Source of the DNA: an uncultured Christensenella sp.
GTDB lineage: Bacteria > Bacillota > Clostridia > Christensenellales > UBA1242
Direction of reading: 5' to 3'
Length of the DNA: 9,322 nucleotides
Assembly: GCA_949291975.1 (NCBI GenBank)
Contig: CASEYA010000111.1
Span: 1-9,322, forward strand
The translations under genes were made by a program, and so were the position numbers. Shown here in pieces: positions 1 through 5,515 of the stretch. Each line of letters begins with the position of its first letter. Position 1 is the first letter of the stretch. The notes under the pieces were generated by a model. That model did no database searches and was not told where the DNA came from. It saw only the letters and a list, made by a program, of their open reading frames with translations.

Positions 1-14
1 TCAATTTCTAATTG

Positions 15-118
15 ACTTTGGGCGCTGTATAACAAAATAAAAAAGTATTTTTTTTCTTTTAAGTTTGGCGTGATAAAAGGCGTGTGTTACCAAAAACTTT
101 AGGCGCTGTATAACAAAA
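15..118. repeat. Pair of imperfect 23-bp direct repeats upstream of the first gene
   Basis: Two copies lie at 15-37 and 96-118, exactly 81 bp apart. They share the 17-bp core GGCGCTGTATAACAAAA (21-37 and 102-118). With the preceding ACTTT(G/A) they match at 22 of 23 positions. Both copies contain TATAAC preceded by TG, which could act as a -10 element; the second (109-114) would start a transcript near 121, about 38 nt before the first gene. No good -35 lies at normal spacing from either, so the promoter role is only a guess. The 158 bases before the first gene hold no other recognisable feature. Confidence 0.6.
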
Positions 119-158
119 AAAAGAGCTATTTGCGCAGGAAGATACATATAGATAACAT

Positions 159-794
159 ATGTTTGAAGAACAGATTATAAATGTTTTTGGTGCATGGGGC
201 GTTTTTGCAGTGGTAATAATTTGTGCTTGTATGCCACTTGTAGATTCAAAAATTGCAATTCCTCTTGGTTGTGCCACTGCTGTTTGGGGAAACGGAGCAA
301 TGAGCGTTTGGGGCGCAACTGTTGTAAGTTTTTTGGCAAGCACAATTGCAGGAATTTTGGTCGTTTTGCTTTTAACCCCAATCTTTAATAAATTAAAAAA
401 GAAAAAACTTGGAAAATATGTTGTGCAAATTGAAGGTTTCCTTGAAAAAAAGATGCGGTTTTTTAATAGACCAAAAAAGAAGCAAACCAAAACCACAAAC
501 GCAAAAACCATGGTGCTGTTGATTGTTTTCTATGCATTGCCCTTGCCAGTTTTTGGAATATACAGTGGCGCAGGTCTCAGTGTGCTTTTAAATTTGAAAA
601 TTTGGCAAAGAATTTTGTGCCTTGTTGTTGGAAATCTTCTAAACTGTTTGCTGGTGGCATCGCTGTGTGTTCTTTTCTATTCTTTTGTTCCGCTCATTTT
701 GGCAACAGTTATCATCATGGTAGTGCTGGTGCTTTTGTGGTATTTTATCAATTTCCTATATGGAATTCATTTCAAACGAAAGAAAAAAACATGA
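159..794 (+). CDS. Small multi-drug export family (Sm_multidrug_ex) membrane protein
   Basis: This 211-residue protein is almost entirely hydrophobic. Membrane segments are visible at about residues 10-26, 48-74, 117-138, 150-175 and 177-200. A basic, lysine-rich cytoplasmic loop runs from about 77 to 112, and the tail is basic (KRKKK). Two patches fit the Sm_multidrug_ex (PF06695-like) family: an N-terminal IPLG stretch (residues 34-37) after an acidic/polar turn, and a second PLP-x-x-G-x-x-x-G loop (residues 128-138). The family is named for small exporters, but substrates are mostly unproven, so transport here is inference. The ATG at 159 is the earliest possible start because an in-frame TAA sits at 153-155. 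The only purine-rich RBS candidate (AGGAAG, 136-141) is 17 nt away, unusually far. The gene lies 97 bp upstream of the CPBP pair, on the same strand. Confidence 0.72.
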   Translation: MFEEQIINVFGAWGVFAVVIICACMPLVDSKIAIPLGCATAVWGNGAMSVWGATVVSFLASTIAGILVVLLLTPIFNKLKKKKLGKYVVQIEGFLEKKMRFFNRPKKKQTKTTNAKTMVLLIVFYALPLPVFGIYSGAGLSVLLNLKIWQRILCLVVGNLLNCLLVASLCVLFYSFVPLILATVIIMVVLVLLWYFINFLYGIHFKRKKKT

Positions 795-891
795 TTTTTT
801 TTCAAATATGTTTAGCGCTAAATAAAAAAGCATGATTTCTGTTGCTAAATTCACCTTTTTGTTATAAAATTATAAAATTGAGGGGGAACAA
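795..891 (+). other. Intergenic region with 12-bp palindrome before the CPBP pair
   Basis: The perfect palindrome TTTAGCGCTAAA lies at 811-822. An all-A/T inverted repeat, GAAAAAAA (782-789) with TTTTTTTC (796-803), straddles the stop codon of the upstream gene and could be at most a weak terminator. TATAAA-like boxes occur at 863-868 and 871-876 without a convincing -35 at normal spacing. A strong purine-rich RBS (GAGGGGGAA, 880-888) precedes the ATG at 892. The region may hold a promoter for the CPBP genes, but readthrough from the first gene is equally possible. Confidence 0.35.
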
Positions 892-1965
892 ATGAAAAAA
901 CTATCCTACACACCAAACGATTCCTACATCGTTTACATCTGGTCCATTCTTCTTCCGCTTTTGGCAGCAGTAATCATTGCTGTTTTTCTGTATGGCAGTC
1001 AAGTGGACGAAAACGGCGTTTATCTTGTATATTCAGAGACTTGGTTTGTTTGTCTTTTGCGAATTATCACAGCACTTTTGCTTGTTGGCTTGTTTTTGGT
1101 ATATAACAAAGCAAGCAAAACAAACGGACTTGTTGCGTGTGGCATAAAGCAAAAAACAAAACCTTTAAACGCACTGCTGGCGGTTGTTGTTACTGTTGGT
1201 GTTGCACTTTTGACCTCTCAGCTTATCACCCTTTTTTCTGTTGGACTAGACAAAATTGGAATAACCGTTACAACAGGAATTGACCTACCTCTTGATAATT
1301 TTGGATATTATCTTCTAGCAGTTTTGATGATTTGCGTTCTTCCAGCAATCAGTGAAGAACTTATATATCGTGGCATTGTTTTTAACGGACTTAAAAGTTG
1401 GGGAAAATGGCCAGCAATTTTGGTAAGTGCAGCAGCATTTTCTCTTATGCACGGAACGATAGCGCAACTGCCCTATACTTTTATTTTGGGAATTATTTTG
1501 GGCTATGTAATGTGGGAAACAGGCGCACTGTGGCTTAGCATGCTTATGCACTTTGTGAACAACTTTCTTGTGATTACCATGATGTATGCTTTTGGCGAAA
1601 GTGGTCTGCCCGAAAGTGTTAGTGTTGGCGATGTTTTTCTTGCCATTGGACTTTTTGTTTTGGCTGTGCTGTTTACCATTTTTGTTTTCTATTTGATGAA
1701 AAAAATTAAAGACCGAGAAAAATTGAAAACAATGAAAATTGACGGGCTGGAAAACAAAACAGCGAGCATAAAGCAAGAAAGCAAGGCAACAGTGGAAAAA
1801 AGAGTTGTTGTCTTGGAAAAACAAAACAAAAAAGAAAAGAATAAAGCAAACAATTTGCTTTCCGCAGAAGAATTGCAAGAAAAAAGAGAAAAAAGAAAAG
1901 AAATCTATCTAATGACCCTTGGTCTTGTGATTGCTGTGGTGTTCTGCATTATTCAAGCTCTTTAG
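892..1965 (+). CDS. CPBP (Abi) family intramembrane glutamic-type protease, paralogue 1
   Basis: This 357-residue polytopic membrane protein carries the three CPBP/Abi motifs: EExxxR at residues 155-160 (E155, E156, R160), FxxxH at 183-187 (H187) and HxxxN at 220-224 (H220, N224). These residues form the active site in the family that includes eukaryotic Rce1 and bacterial self-immunity and processing proteins. All are present, so the enzyme is probably active. Hydrophobic segments lie at about 13-35, 52-71, 91-117, 137-152, 172-188, 192-230 and 246-268. After the catalytic domain there is an atypical extension: a charged, Lys/Glu-rich, probably coiled-coil linker (about 270-337), then one more membrane helix (338-356). 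The substrate is unknown. The RBS GAGGGGGAA sits just upstream of the ATG. The next CPBP gene starts 68 bp later with no terminator between, so the two are probably co-transcribed. Confidence 0.88.
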   Translation: MKKLSYTPNDSYIVYIWSILLPLLAAVIIAVFLYGSQVDENGVYLVYSETWFVCLLRIITALLLVGLFLVYNKASKTNGLVACGIKQKTKPLNALLAVVVTVGVALLTSQLITLFSVGLDKIGITVTTGIDLPLDNFGYYLLAVLMICVLPAISEELIYRGIVFNGLKSWGKWPAILVSAAAFSLMHGTIAQLPYTFILGIILGYVMWETGALWLSMLMHFVNNFLVITMMYAFGESGLPESVSVGDVFLAIGLFVLAVLFTIFVFYLMKKIKDREKLKTMKIDGLENKTASIKQESKATVEKRVVVLEKQNKKEKNKANNLLSAEELQEKREKRKEIYLMTLGLVIAVVFCIIQAL

Positions 1966-2033
1966 TATTAATAAATTTTGCAAAATCAATATATTTTTTA
2001 TCTACAAATGCATATCTTAAAAGATGAGGTTTT
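1966..2033 (+). other. Short CPBP intergenic spacer with palindrome and RBS
   Basis: This spacer contains the palindrome ATTTTGCAAAAT (1975-1986) and the RBS GATGAGG (2023-2029), four bases before the ATG at 2034. There is no GC-containing hairpin with a U-tract, so it does not look like a terminator. This supports co-transcription of the two CPBP genes. Confidence 0.4.
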
Positions 2034-3212
2034 ATGGAAAAAAAGACATTTCTAGTTGATAACAAGGTTGTGTTCTACACTGGGCTGATTTATTTTATAA
2101 TAATGGCACTGTTTGTTGTTTTAAAAGTGCTTGCATATTTTGGGCTTTTCAGTTTCAGTGGCGCAGGCTATGTTTACAGGCTTATTGTTCAAATTGGACT
2201 TATGGCAGTTTTGCCAATGTGTCTGTTCTCAATTTTATTAAAGAAAAACGCCAAACAAACATTTGAATTTTTTTCATTTAGAAAAATTACTTTTGTGTCT
2301 GTTTTGGTCTCCATTTTGCTTGGAGTGTGCGTTTTTGTCTTTATAAGTTACATCAGTTCACTTTGGAGCGGTATTTTGGGCTTTTTTGGATATCAAGGCT
2401 CAACAGGCACAGCAGAAACAGACTATTCTGTTGCCAACTTTTTCCTTTCAATTTTTCTTGTTGGTGTTTTACCTGGGTTTTGCGAAGAAGTTGCACACCG
2501 AGGGCTTGTTCTTGGCGGAACGAGAAAAAACGGTGCAATTCGTGCAATGATTTTGTGTGGACTGTTGTTTGGACTTATGCATTTTAACATACTTCAATTT
2601 GGCTATGCTTTTGTGGTTGGAATTTTCTTTTGCTTTATCACTTTGCTCACAAAAAGCATATATCCCGCAATGATTATGCATTTTGTAAACAACAGCATCA
2701 GTGTTTGCATTGATTTTGCATATAACAGCGCATGGATGCCAAGCGGAATTCTTGATTTCTTTTCAAACATTCTATATGGTGGAAACTTCTTGCTTGGGCT
2801 ACTTTTGAACATTCTGTTAATTTTGCTTGTTGGAATGCTTGCCACCTATCTTATTGCACAACTTTTTATTGAAGGAAAGAAAATGCAGTTCAAAAGATTT
2901 CAAAAAAGTTTTATCAAAGGACTGCAAGAAAATCATCTGGATGGCAACATTGATGTAAAAAACAAAGAGCAAATTATGGCAATTTATAAACAAGCAAACA
3001 TGATTAATTTGCAACAAAAACTTGAACAAGGCACAGTCACTCCGCAAGACTTGGTGCAAGGAATGTCCACCAAAAAAACTGCCGAACTAATGCTATCTGA
3101 TAACCTAAATCTCCCAAGCAAGCCAAAGCCGATGAACTACCTTTTCTATTACATGGCAATCTTTTTGGGAGCGCTGGGAACAATTTTCTTTATGATTTTG
3201 AGCATTATTTAA
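2034..3212 (+). CDS. CPBP (Abi) family intramembrane glutamic-type protease, paralogue 2
   Basis: This second CPBP protein has 392 residues. Motif 1 is EEVAHR (E151, E152, R156), with a histidine in place of the more usual aromatic residue before the arginine. Motif 2 is FGLMH (F179-H183) and motif 3 is HFVNN (H216-N220). All catalytic positions are kept. Membrane segments lie at about 13-38, 46-69, 85-108, 134-150, 168-184, 187-206 and 248-279. As in the upstream paralogue, the catalytic domain is followed by a long polar linker (about 280-366, Lys/Gln/Asn-rich) and a final C-terminal helix (about 367-391). The shared layout points to an old duplication of the whole gene, although overall identity looks low by eye. 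The protein may process a membrane substrate, but no candidate substrate or bacteriocin gene lies nearby. A strong terminator follows 9 bp after the stop. Confidence 0.88.
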   Translation: MEKKTFLVDNKVVFYTGLIYFIIMALFVVLKVLAYFGLFSFSGAGYVYRLIVQIGLMAVLPMCLFSILLKKNAKQTFEFFSFRKITFVSVLVSILLGVCVFVFISYISSLWSGILGFFGYQGSTGTAETDYSVANFFLSIFLVGVLPGFCEEVAHRGLVLGGTRKNGAIRAMILCGLLFGLMHFNILQFGYAFVVGIFFCFITLLTKSIYPAMIMHFVNNSISVCIDFAYNSAWMPSGILDFFSNILYGGNFLLGLLLNILLILLVGMLATYLIAQLFIEGKKMQFKRFQKSFIKGLQENHLDGNIDVKNKEQIMAIYKQANMINLQQKLEQGTVTPQDLVQGMSTKKTAELMLSDNLNLPSKPKPMNYLFYYMAIFLGALGTIFFMILSII

Positions 3213-3221
3213 TTTTAGTTA

Positions 3222-3257
3222 AAAAAACTCTGTCTGAAATTTTAGATAGAGTTTTTT
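3222..3257 (+). terminator. Intrinsic terminator after the CPBP pair
   Basis: The left arm AAAAAACTCTGTCT (3222-3235) pairs with AGATAGAGTTTTTT (3244-3257). All 14 positions pair, one as a G-T wobble, around an 8-nt loop, and the 3' arm itself provides the U-tract. It lies just downstream of the second CPBP stop codon and ends that transcription unit. The A-tract on the other side could also let it work from the minus strand. Confidence 0.85.
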
Positions 3258-3357
3258 AAAAATTTTTTCGTTAAAATATCAAAGTGCCTAAAAAATTGCT
3301 TATATATGTATCAAAAGTTTTGCTTGAAGAGTATATTACTTAAAAAGGAGCAAAAAA

Positions 3358-3615
3358 ATGATAAAATTCACAAAAAACGAACTAATTGAAGCAATAAGGC
3401 AAGATTTAATTGGCGAACTAGAAGCCATCAATCAATATCAGCGACACATAGACAGCACAGACAACGAAACCGCAATCAAAATTTTAACCGATATAAAAAA
3501 CGAAGAGCAAGTTCATGTGGGCGAACTTTTGACCCTTTTGGCATTTTTGGATGAGAACTTTGCTGGATACATTCAGCAAGGCGAAGATGAAGTTAAAAAT
3601 TTGTTGCAAAAATAA
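3358..3615 (+). CDS. EncFtn-like half-ferritin (short ferritin-like di-iron protein)
   Basis: This 85-residue soluble protein is predicted to form two long helices, half the length of a normal four-helix ferritin fold. The metal-binding pattern is visible: ELEAxxxY in helix 1 (E20, E22, Y27) and EExxH in helix 2 (E49, E50, H53). By recall of the encapsulated ferritin EncFtn, these line up with its E32, E34, Y39, E61, E62 and H65. In that family two subunits combine to build one di-iron ferroxidase site, so a dimeric or ring-like assembly is expected here. The likely role is Fe(II) oxidation, iron handling or peroxide protection in the cytoplasm. No encapsulin gene is in the window, and the C-terminus (ending NLLQK) has no obvious encapsulin-targeting peptide. 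It could also be a shortened rubrerythrin-type protein. The RBS AAAAAGGAG (3342-3350) sits 7 nt before the ATG. Confidence 0.72.
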   Translation: MIKFTKNELIEAIRQDLIGELEAINQYQRHIDSTDNETAIKILTDIKNEEQVHVGELLTLLAFLDENFAGYIQQGEDEVKNLLQK

Positions 3616-3670
3616 GGTAATTTTATCAAAATATAATTTTTGTTTATTGTAAAAAATCTTTGTTGTTTGT

Positions 3671-3699
3671 TTGCATTTTATTTTTTTCTTTTGTATAAT
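3671..3699 (+). promoter_or_regulatory. Putative promoter of the small membrane protein gene
   Basis: A perfect -10 box TATAAT lies at 3694-3699. It is preceded at a 17-bp spacing by TTGCAT (3671-3676), which matches the -35 consensus at its first three bases. Transcription would start near 3706, giving a very short leader that begins almost at the RBS GAGGTG (3708-3713). The -10 is strong, the -35 weak. Confidence 0.5.
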
Positions 3700-3718
3700 A
3701 TATAAAAGAGGTGAAGAG

Positions 3719-3919
3719 ATGTCAATGCAACTTGCAAACAGTGCAACAAATTTTGTTGATATAATAATGCAATGTGTTTTGATTGCAACAATTGTGCTTG
3801 GTGTAATTTTTGCTTTGACCATTGTTATCATGATTTTTAAGCGAGTGCGTTATTCTCGCCAAATGAAGCACAACAAAAAAGAAATTGAAAAAGTGTTTGG
3901 TCAAAAGGAAAAGCAGTGA
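3719..3919 (+). CDS. Small single-pass membrane protein of unknown function
   Basis: I do not recognise this 66-residue protein. It has a short polar N-terminus, one long hydrophobic helix (about residues 12-39, from DIIMQCVLIA to IVIMIF), then a strongly basic tail (about 40-66, rich in Lys, Arg and Gln) that should face the cytoplasm. I chose the ATG at 3719 because GAGGTG (3708-3713) lies 5 nt upstream; a second in-frame ATG at 3725 is also possible. An upstream in-frame TTG at 3671 coincides with the candidate -35 element and is unlikely to be the start. The RBS, candidate promoter and downstream terminator all support a real gene. It may be a membrane anchor or regulatory small protein, but nothing in the context identifies its partner. 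Confidence 0.62.
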   Translation: MSMQLANSATNFVDIIMQCVLIATIVLGVIFALTIVIMIFKRVRYSRQMKHNKKEIEKVFGQKEKQ

Positions 3920-3972
3920 TATATTTAATTAAGTTTTTTGCTTTATGAATAAAAATTATCAATCAAGAAATT

Positions 3973-4018
3973 AAAAAAGAGTATAAATTAAGTGTTATCT
4001 TAAATTATACTCTTTTTT
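3973..4018. terminator. Bidirectional terminator between convergent genes
   Basis: AAAAAAGAGTATAA (3973-3986) pairs perfectly over 14 bp with TTATACTCTTTTTT (4005-4018) around an 18-nt loop that can pair a little further. The A-run on the left and T-run on the right give a U-tract in both directions. It ends the plus-strand small membrane gene and the minus-strand mscS gene, whose stop is about 20 bp away. Confidence 0.85.
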
Positions 4019-4038
4019 GCTAAACAATTTCAAACAAA

Positions 4039-5130
4039 TTATGTGTTTTCATCCTTGTTTTCAGTTTTTTCCTCTGCCACTTGGCTGTCTGCTGTTTTTG
4101 CCTGAGCATTTTCGTCTTGCAAAATTATTTTATTTTTTTCTTTTTTGTTTTTCTTTGCTTTCTTTTCTTTTTTTGCTTTTTTGTCTTTGCTGTGGTTTTT
4201 GTGTGTTATATCCATTTTCTTAAAAAATCCAACAAAGGAATCTTCATCTTTGTCATCTTCCACCTTTTCTGCCTCAACCCTTTCTGGCAACTTTGCCTCT
4301 CGATATGGTAAAACAACATTGTCGTCACGCAGACGAACTTCAACTTGCTTATATGGAATTTTGATGTTATTGCGTTTGAATTCGTTAAAGATGTTGTCCA
4401 TGATGTAATAATAAACATCCCAATAGTCCTTTGATGGACACCAGCAGTGAACAAAAAGTCCAATGCCATTTTCATTAAAGAATTTCACTGCGCAAAATGG
4501 TGCAGGTTCAAGTTGAACTCTGCCGTCACTTGTTACAACATCGGTTATAACCTTTTTAACCAAATCAACATCGGTGTCATAACTTACCGTGATGTTAAGT
4601 TCAATTCTTCTTTTCTTTTCATGGTCATAATTGATAATGGCATTGTTTGCCACCGTTGAGTTTGGAAATGTTATCACTTTGTTATCTGATGTGATAATGG
4701 TGGTGGTTAAAATTTTAATATCTTTAACCGTTCCCTCAATGCCGTCAATTTTAACATTGTCGCCCTCTTTGAATGGATGATTAACAAGAAGCACAACACC
4801 ACTTGCCACATTTGATAGACTGTCTTGCAGGGCAAGACCAATGGCAAGACCAGCGGCAGCAAGTGCTGCAACAAGCCCCGTGATATCCACCCCAAGTTGC
4901 CCAAGAACCATGATAAGCAAAATCAAATATAAAGCAAACTTAATAACAGACAGGAAAAAACCTTGCGTTACTTTTTCTAATTTTGTTTTAGACAAAATTT
5001 TGCTTAAAATAAGCATTATGATTCTAACAACAATATAGCCAATAATCCAAAGACCAATTGCCTTTAAAAGTGCCAGACCACCAACTGTGAAAAAATCAAC
5101 AATGCCGTTCCAAATTTCTTGCCAAGTCAT
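4039..5130 (-). CDS. MscS family small-conductance mechanosensitive channel
   Basis: This 363-residue inner-membrane channel opens under membrane tension to release solutes during osmotic downshock. Three membrane helices are visible (about 16-44, 57-78 and 84-116). The third is the Ala/Gly-rich pore helix (from LVAALAAAGLAIGLA through LQDSLSNVASG), the hallmark of the family. It is followed by the beta domain (HPFKEGD at 118-124, ITFPNS at 153-158) and the alpha/beta cytoplasmic vestibule, ending in IPYKQVEVRL (258-267), comparable to the usual IPYPQ motif. The classic E. coli channel has 286 residues. Here an extra tail of about 90 residues follows, first acidic, then very lysine-rich (about 305-335), then acidic/polar. 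The RBS AAAAGGAG (5137-5144) sits 6 nt from the ATG. The gene appears monocistronic, with its own promoter and a shared terminator downstream. Confidence 0.92.
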   Translation of the reverse strand: MTWQEIWNGIVDFFTVGGLALLKAIGLWIIGYIVVRIIMLILSKILSKTKLEKVTQGFFLSVIKFALYLILLIMVLGQLGVDITGLVAALAAAGLAIGLALQDSLSNVASGVVLLVNHPFKEGDNVKIDGIEGTVKDIKILTTTIITSDNKVITFPNSTVANNAIINYDHEKKRRIELNITVSYDTDVDLVKKVITDVVTSDGRVQLEPAPFCAVKFFNENGIGLFVHCWCPSKDYWDVYYYIMDNIFNEFKRNNIKIPYKQVEVRLRDDNVVLPYREAKLPERVEAEKVEDDKDEDSFVGFFKKMDITHKNHSKDKKAKKEKKAKKNKKEKNKIILQDENAQAKTADSQVAEEKTENKDENT

Positions 5131-5154
5131 TTTTTTCTCCTTTTGTTTTCTTCT

Positions 5155-5183
5155 ATTATAACACTAAAAAATATTCATGTCTA
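5155..5183 (-). promoter_or_regulatory. Putative sigma-A type promoter of the mscS gene
   Basis: On the minus strand, -35 TAGACA (5178-5183; five of six consensus bases) and a perfect -10 TATAAT (5155-5160) are separated by 17 bp. Transcription would start near 5148, giving a leader of about 18 nt that contains the RBS. An inverted repeat, AAAATAT (5168-5174) with ATATTTT (5185-5191), overlaps the -35 element and could be an operator, but this is weak because the region is so AT-rich. Confidence 0.7.
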
Positions 5184-5305
5184 GATATTTTATAAAAATT
5201 AAGCCAAACTAACAACCTTTCAGCCAAAAACATTTTAACAAAATAAGCATTTTAAAAAAGTTTTATAAACATCTTTATTAAAAATAAAACACACAAAAAT
5301 AATTA

Positions 5306-5374
5306 TAAAAAAGCAAACATCTATTAAGTGGGAATTTATACCCCAAGACAACAAATTGTCATCAGATGTTTGCA
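5306..5374 (-). ncRNA. Candidate small structured RNA with terminator, about 68 nt
   Basis: On the minus strand a perfect 10-bp stem, GCAAACATCT (5373-5364) with AGATGTTTGC (5322-5313), encloses two further hairpins: GACAA/TTGTC with a 4-nt loop (5360-5347) and TGGG/CCCA with a 9-nt loop (5345-5329). This gives a three-way junction. A run of six U follows immediately (5312-5307), as in an intrinsic terminator. A promoter just upstream would place the transcript start almost exactly at the base of the outer stem, so the whole transcript would be the structure plus U-tail. I do not recognise the RNA family. The alternative is that this is only the terminator of the surface-protein mRNA that ends 142 bp upstream. 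Confidence 0.5.
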
Positions 5375-5380
5375 GATTAT

Positions 5381-5410
5381 ATTGTAATAGATTTGTATAA
5401 CAAAAGTCAA
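5381..5410 (-). promoter_or_regulatory. Putative promoter of the candidate small RNA
   Basis: On the minus strand, TTGACT (5405-5410; five of six -35 bases) and TACAAT (5381-5386; five of six -10 bases) are 18 bp apart. The start would fall near 5374, one base before the structured stem. A perfect TATAAT also overlaps at 5376-5381, but it lies 23 bp from this -35. Confidence 0.5.
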
Positions 5411-5515
5411 TAAAATAATATCGCCAACAAATGTGCAAAAACAAGTTTAATTATACATTTATTAAATAAAAGCAAGTGCTGTCTGCACATAGATGTTTGA
5501 TGTAAAATATAAACC

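Larger units (their letters stand above)
5161..5515. other. Intergenic region between surface-protein gene and mscS with repeated AAACATCT octamer
   Basis: No credible protein gene is present here. Besides the mscS promoter and the candidate small RNA, the octamer AAACATCT or its complement occurs four times: 5267-5274, 5315-5322, 5364-5371 and 5491-5498. The middle two copies form the stem of the candidate RNA. Just after the surface-protein stop, a small hairpin GTGC/GCAC (5476-5488) followed on the minus strand by a broken T-stretch may be a weak terminator. Confidence 0.5.

Noticed and set aside
782..803. Terminator after the first gene
   Set aside because: The stem is seven A-T pairs closed by one G-C pair and overlaps the stop codon. 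It is too weak to call and may be just an A-run next to a T-run.
892..3212. CPBP pair as a bacteriocin self-immunity locus
   Set aside because: No short precursor peptide with a double-glycine leader, no modification enzyme and no ABC exporter is visible in the window.
3671..3718. TTG start at 3671 extending the small membrane protein by 16 residues
   Set aside because: It coincides with the candidate -35 element, and the ATG at 3719 has a well-spaced RBS directly upstream.
5329..5365. CTGATGA on the minus strand (5365-5359), the first conserved box of a hammerhead ribozyme, followed by a hairpin
   Set aside because: The second conserved box (GAAA) is missing after the hairpin; the sequence there is TCTTGGGG. 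The 10-bp stem plus U-tract explains the structure better.
5235..5444. A 69-codon minus-strand open frame between the surface-protein gene and mscS
   Set aside because: It runs across the candidate RNA and its terminator, has no clear RBS, and shows only AT-driven Phe/Ile/Tyr/Cys content.
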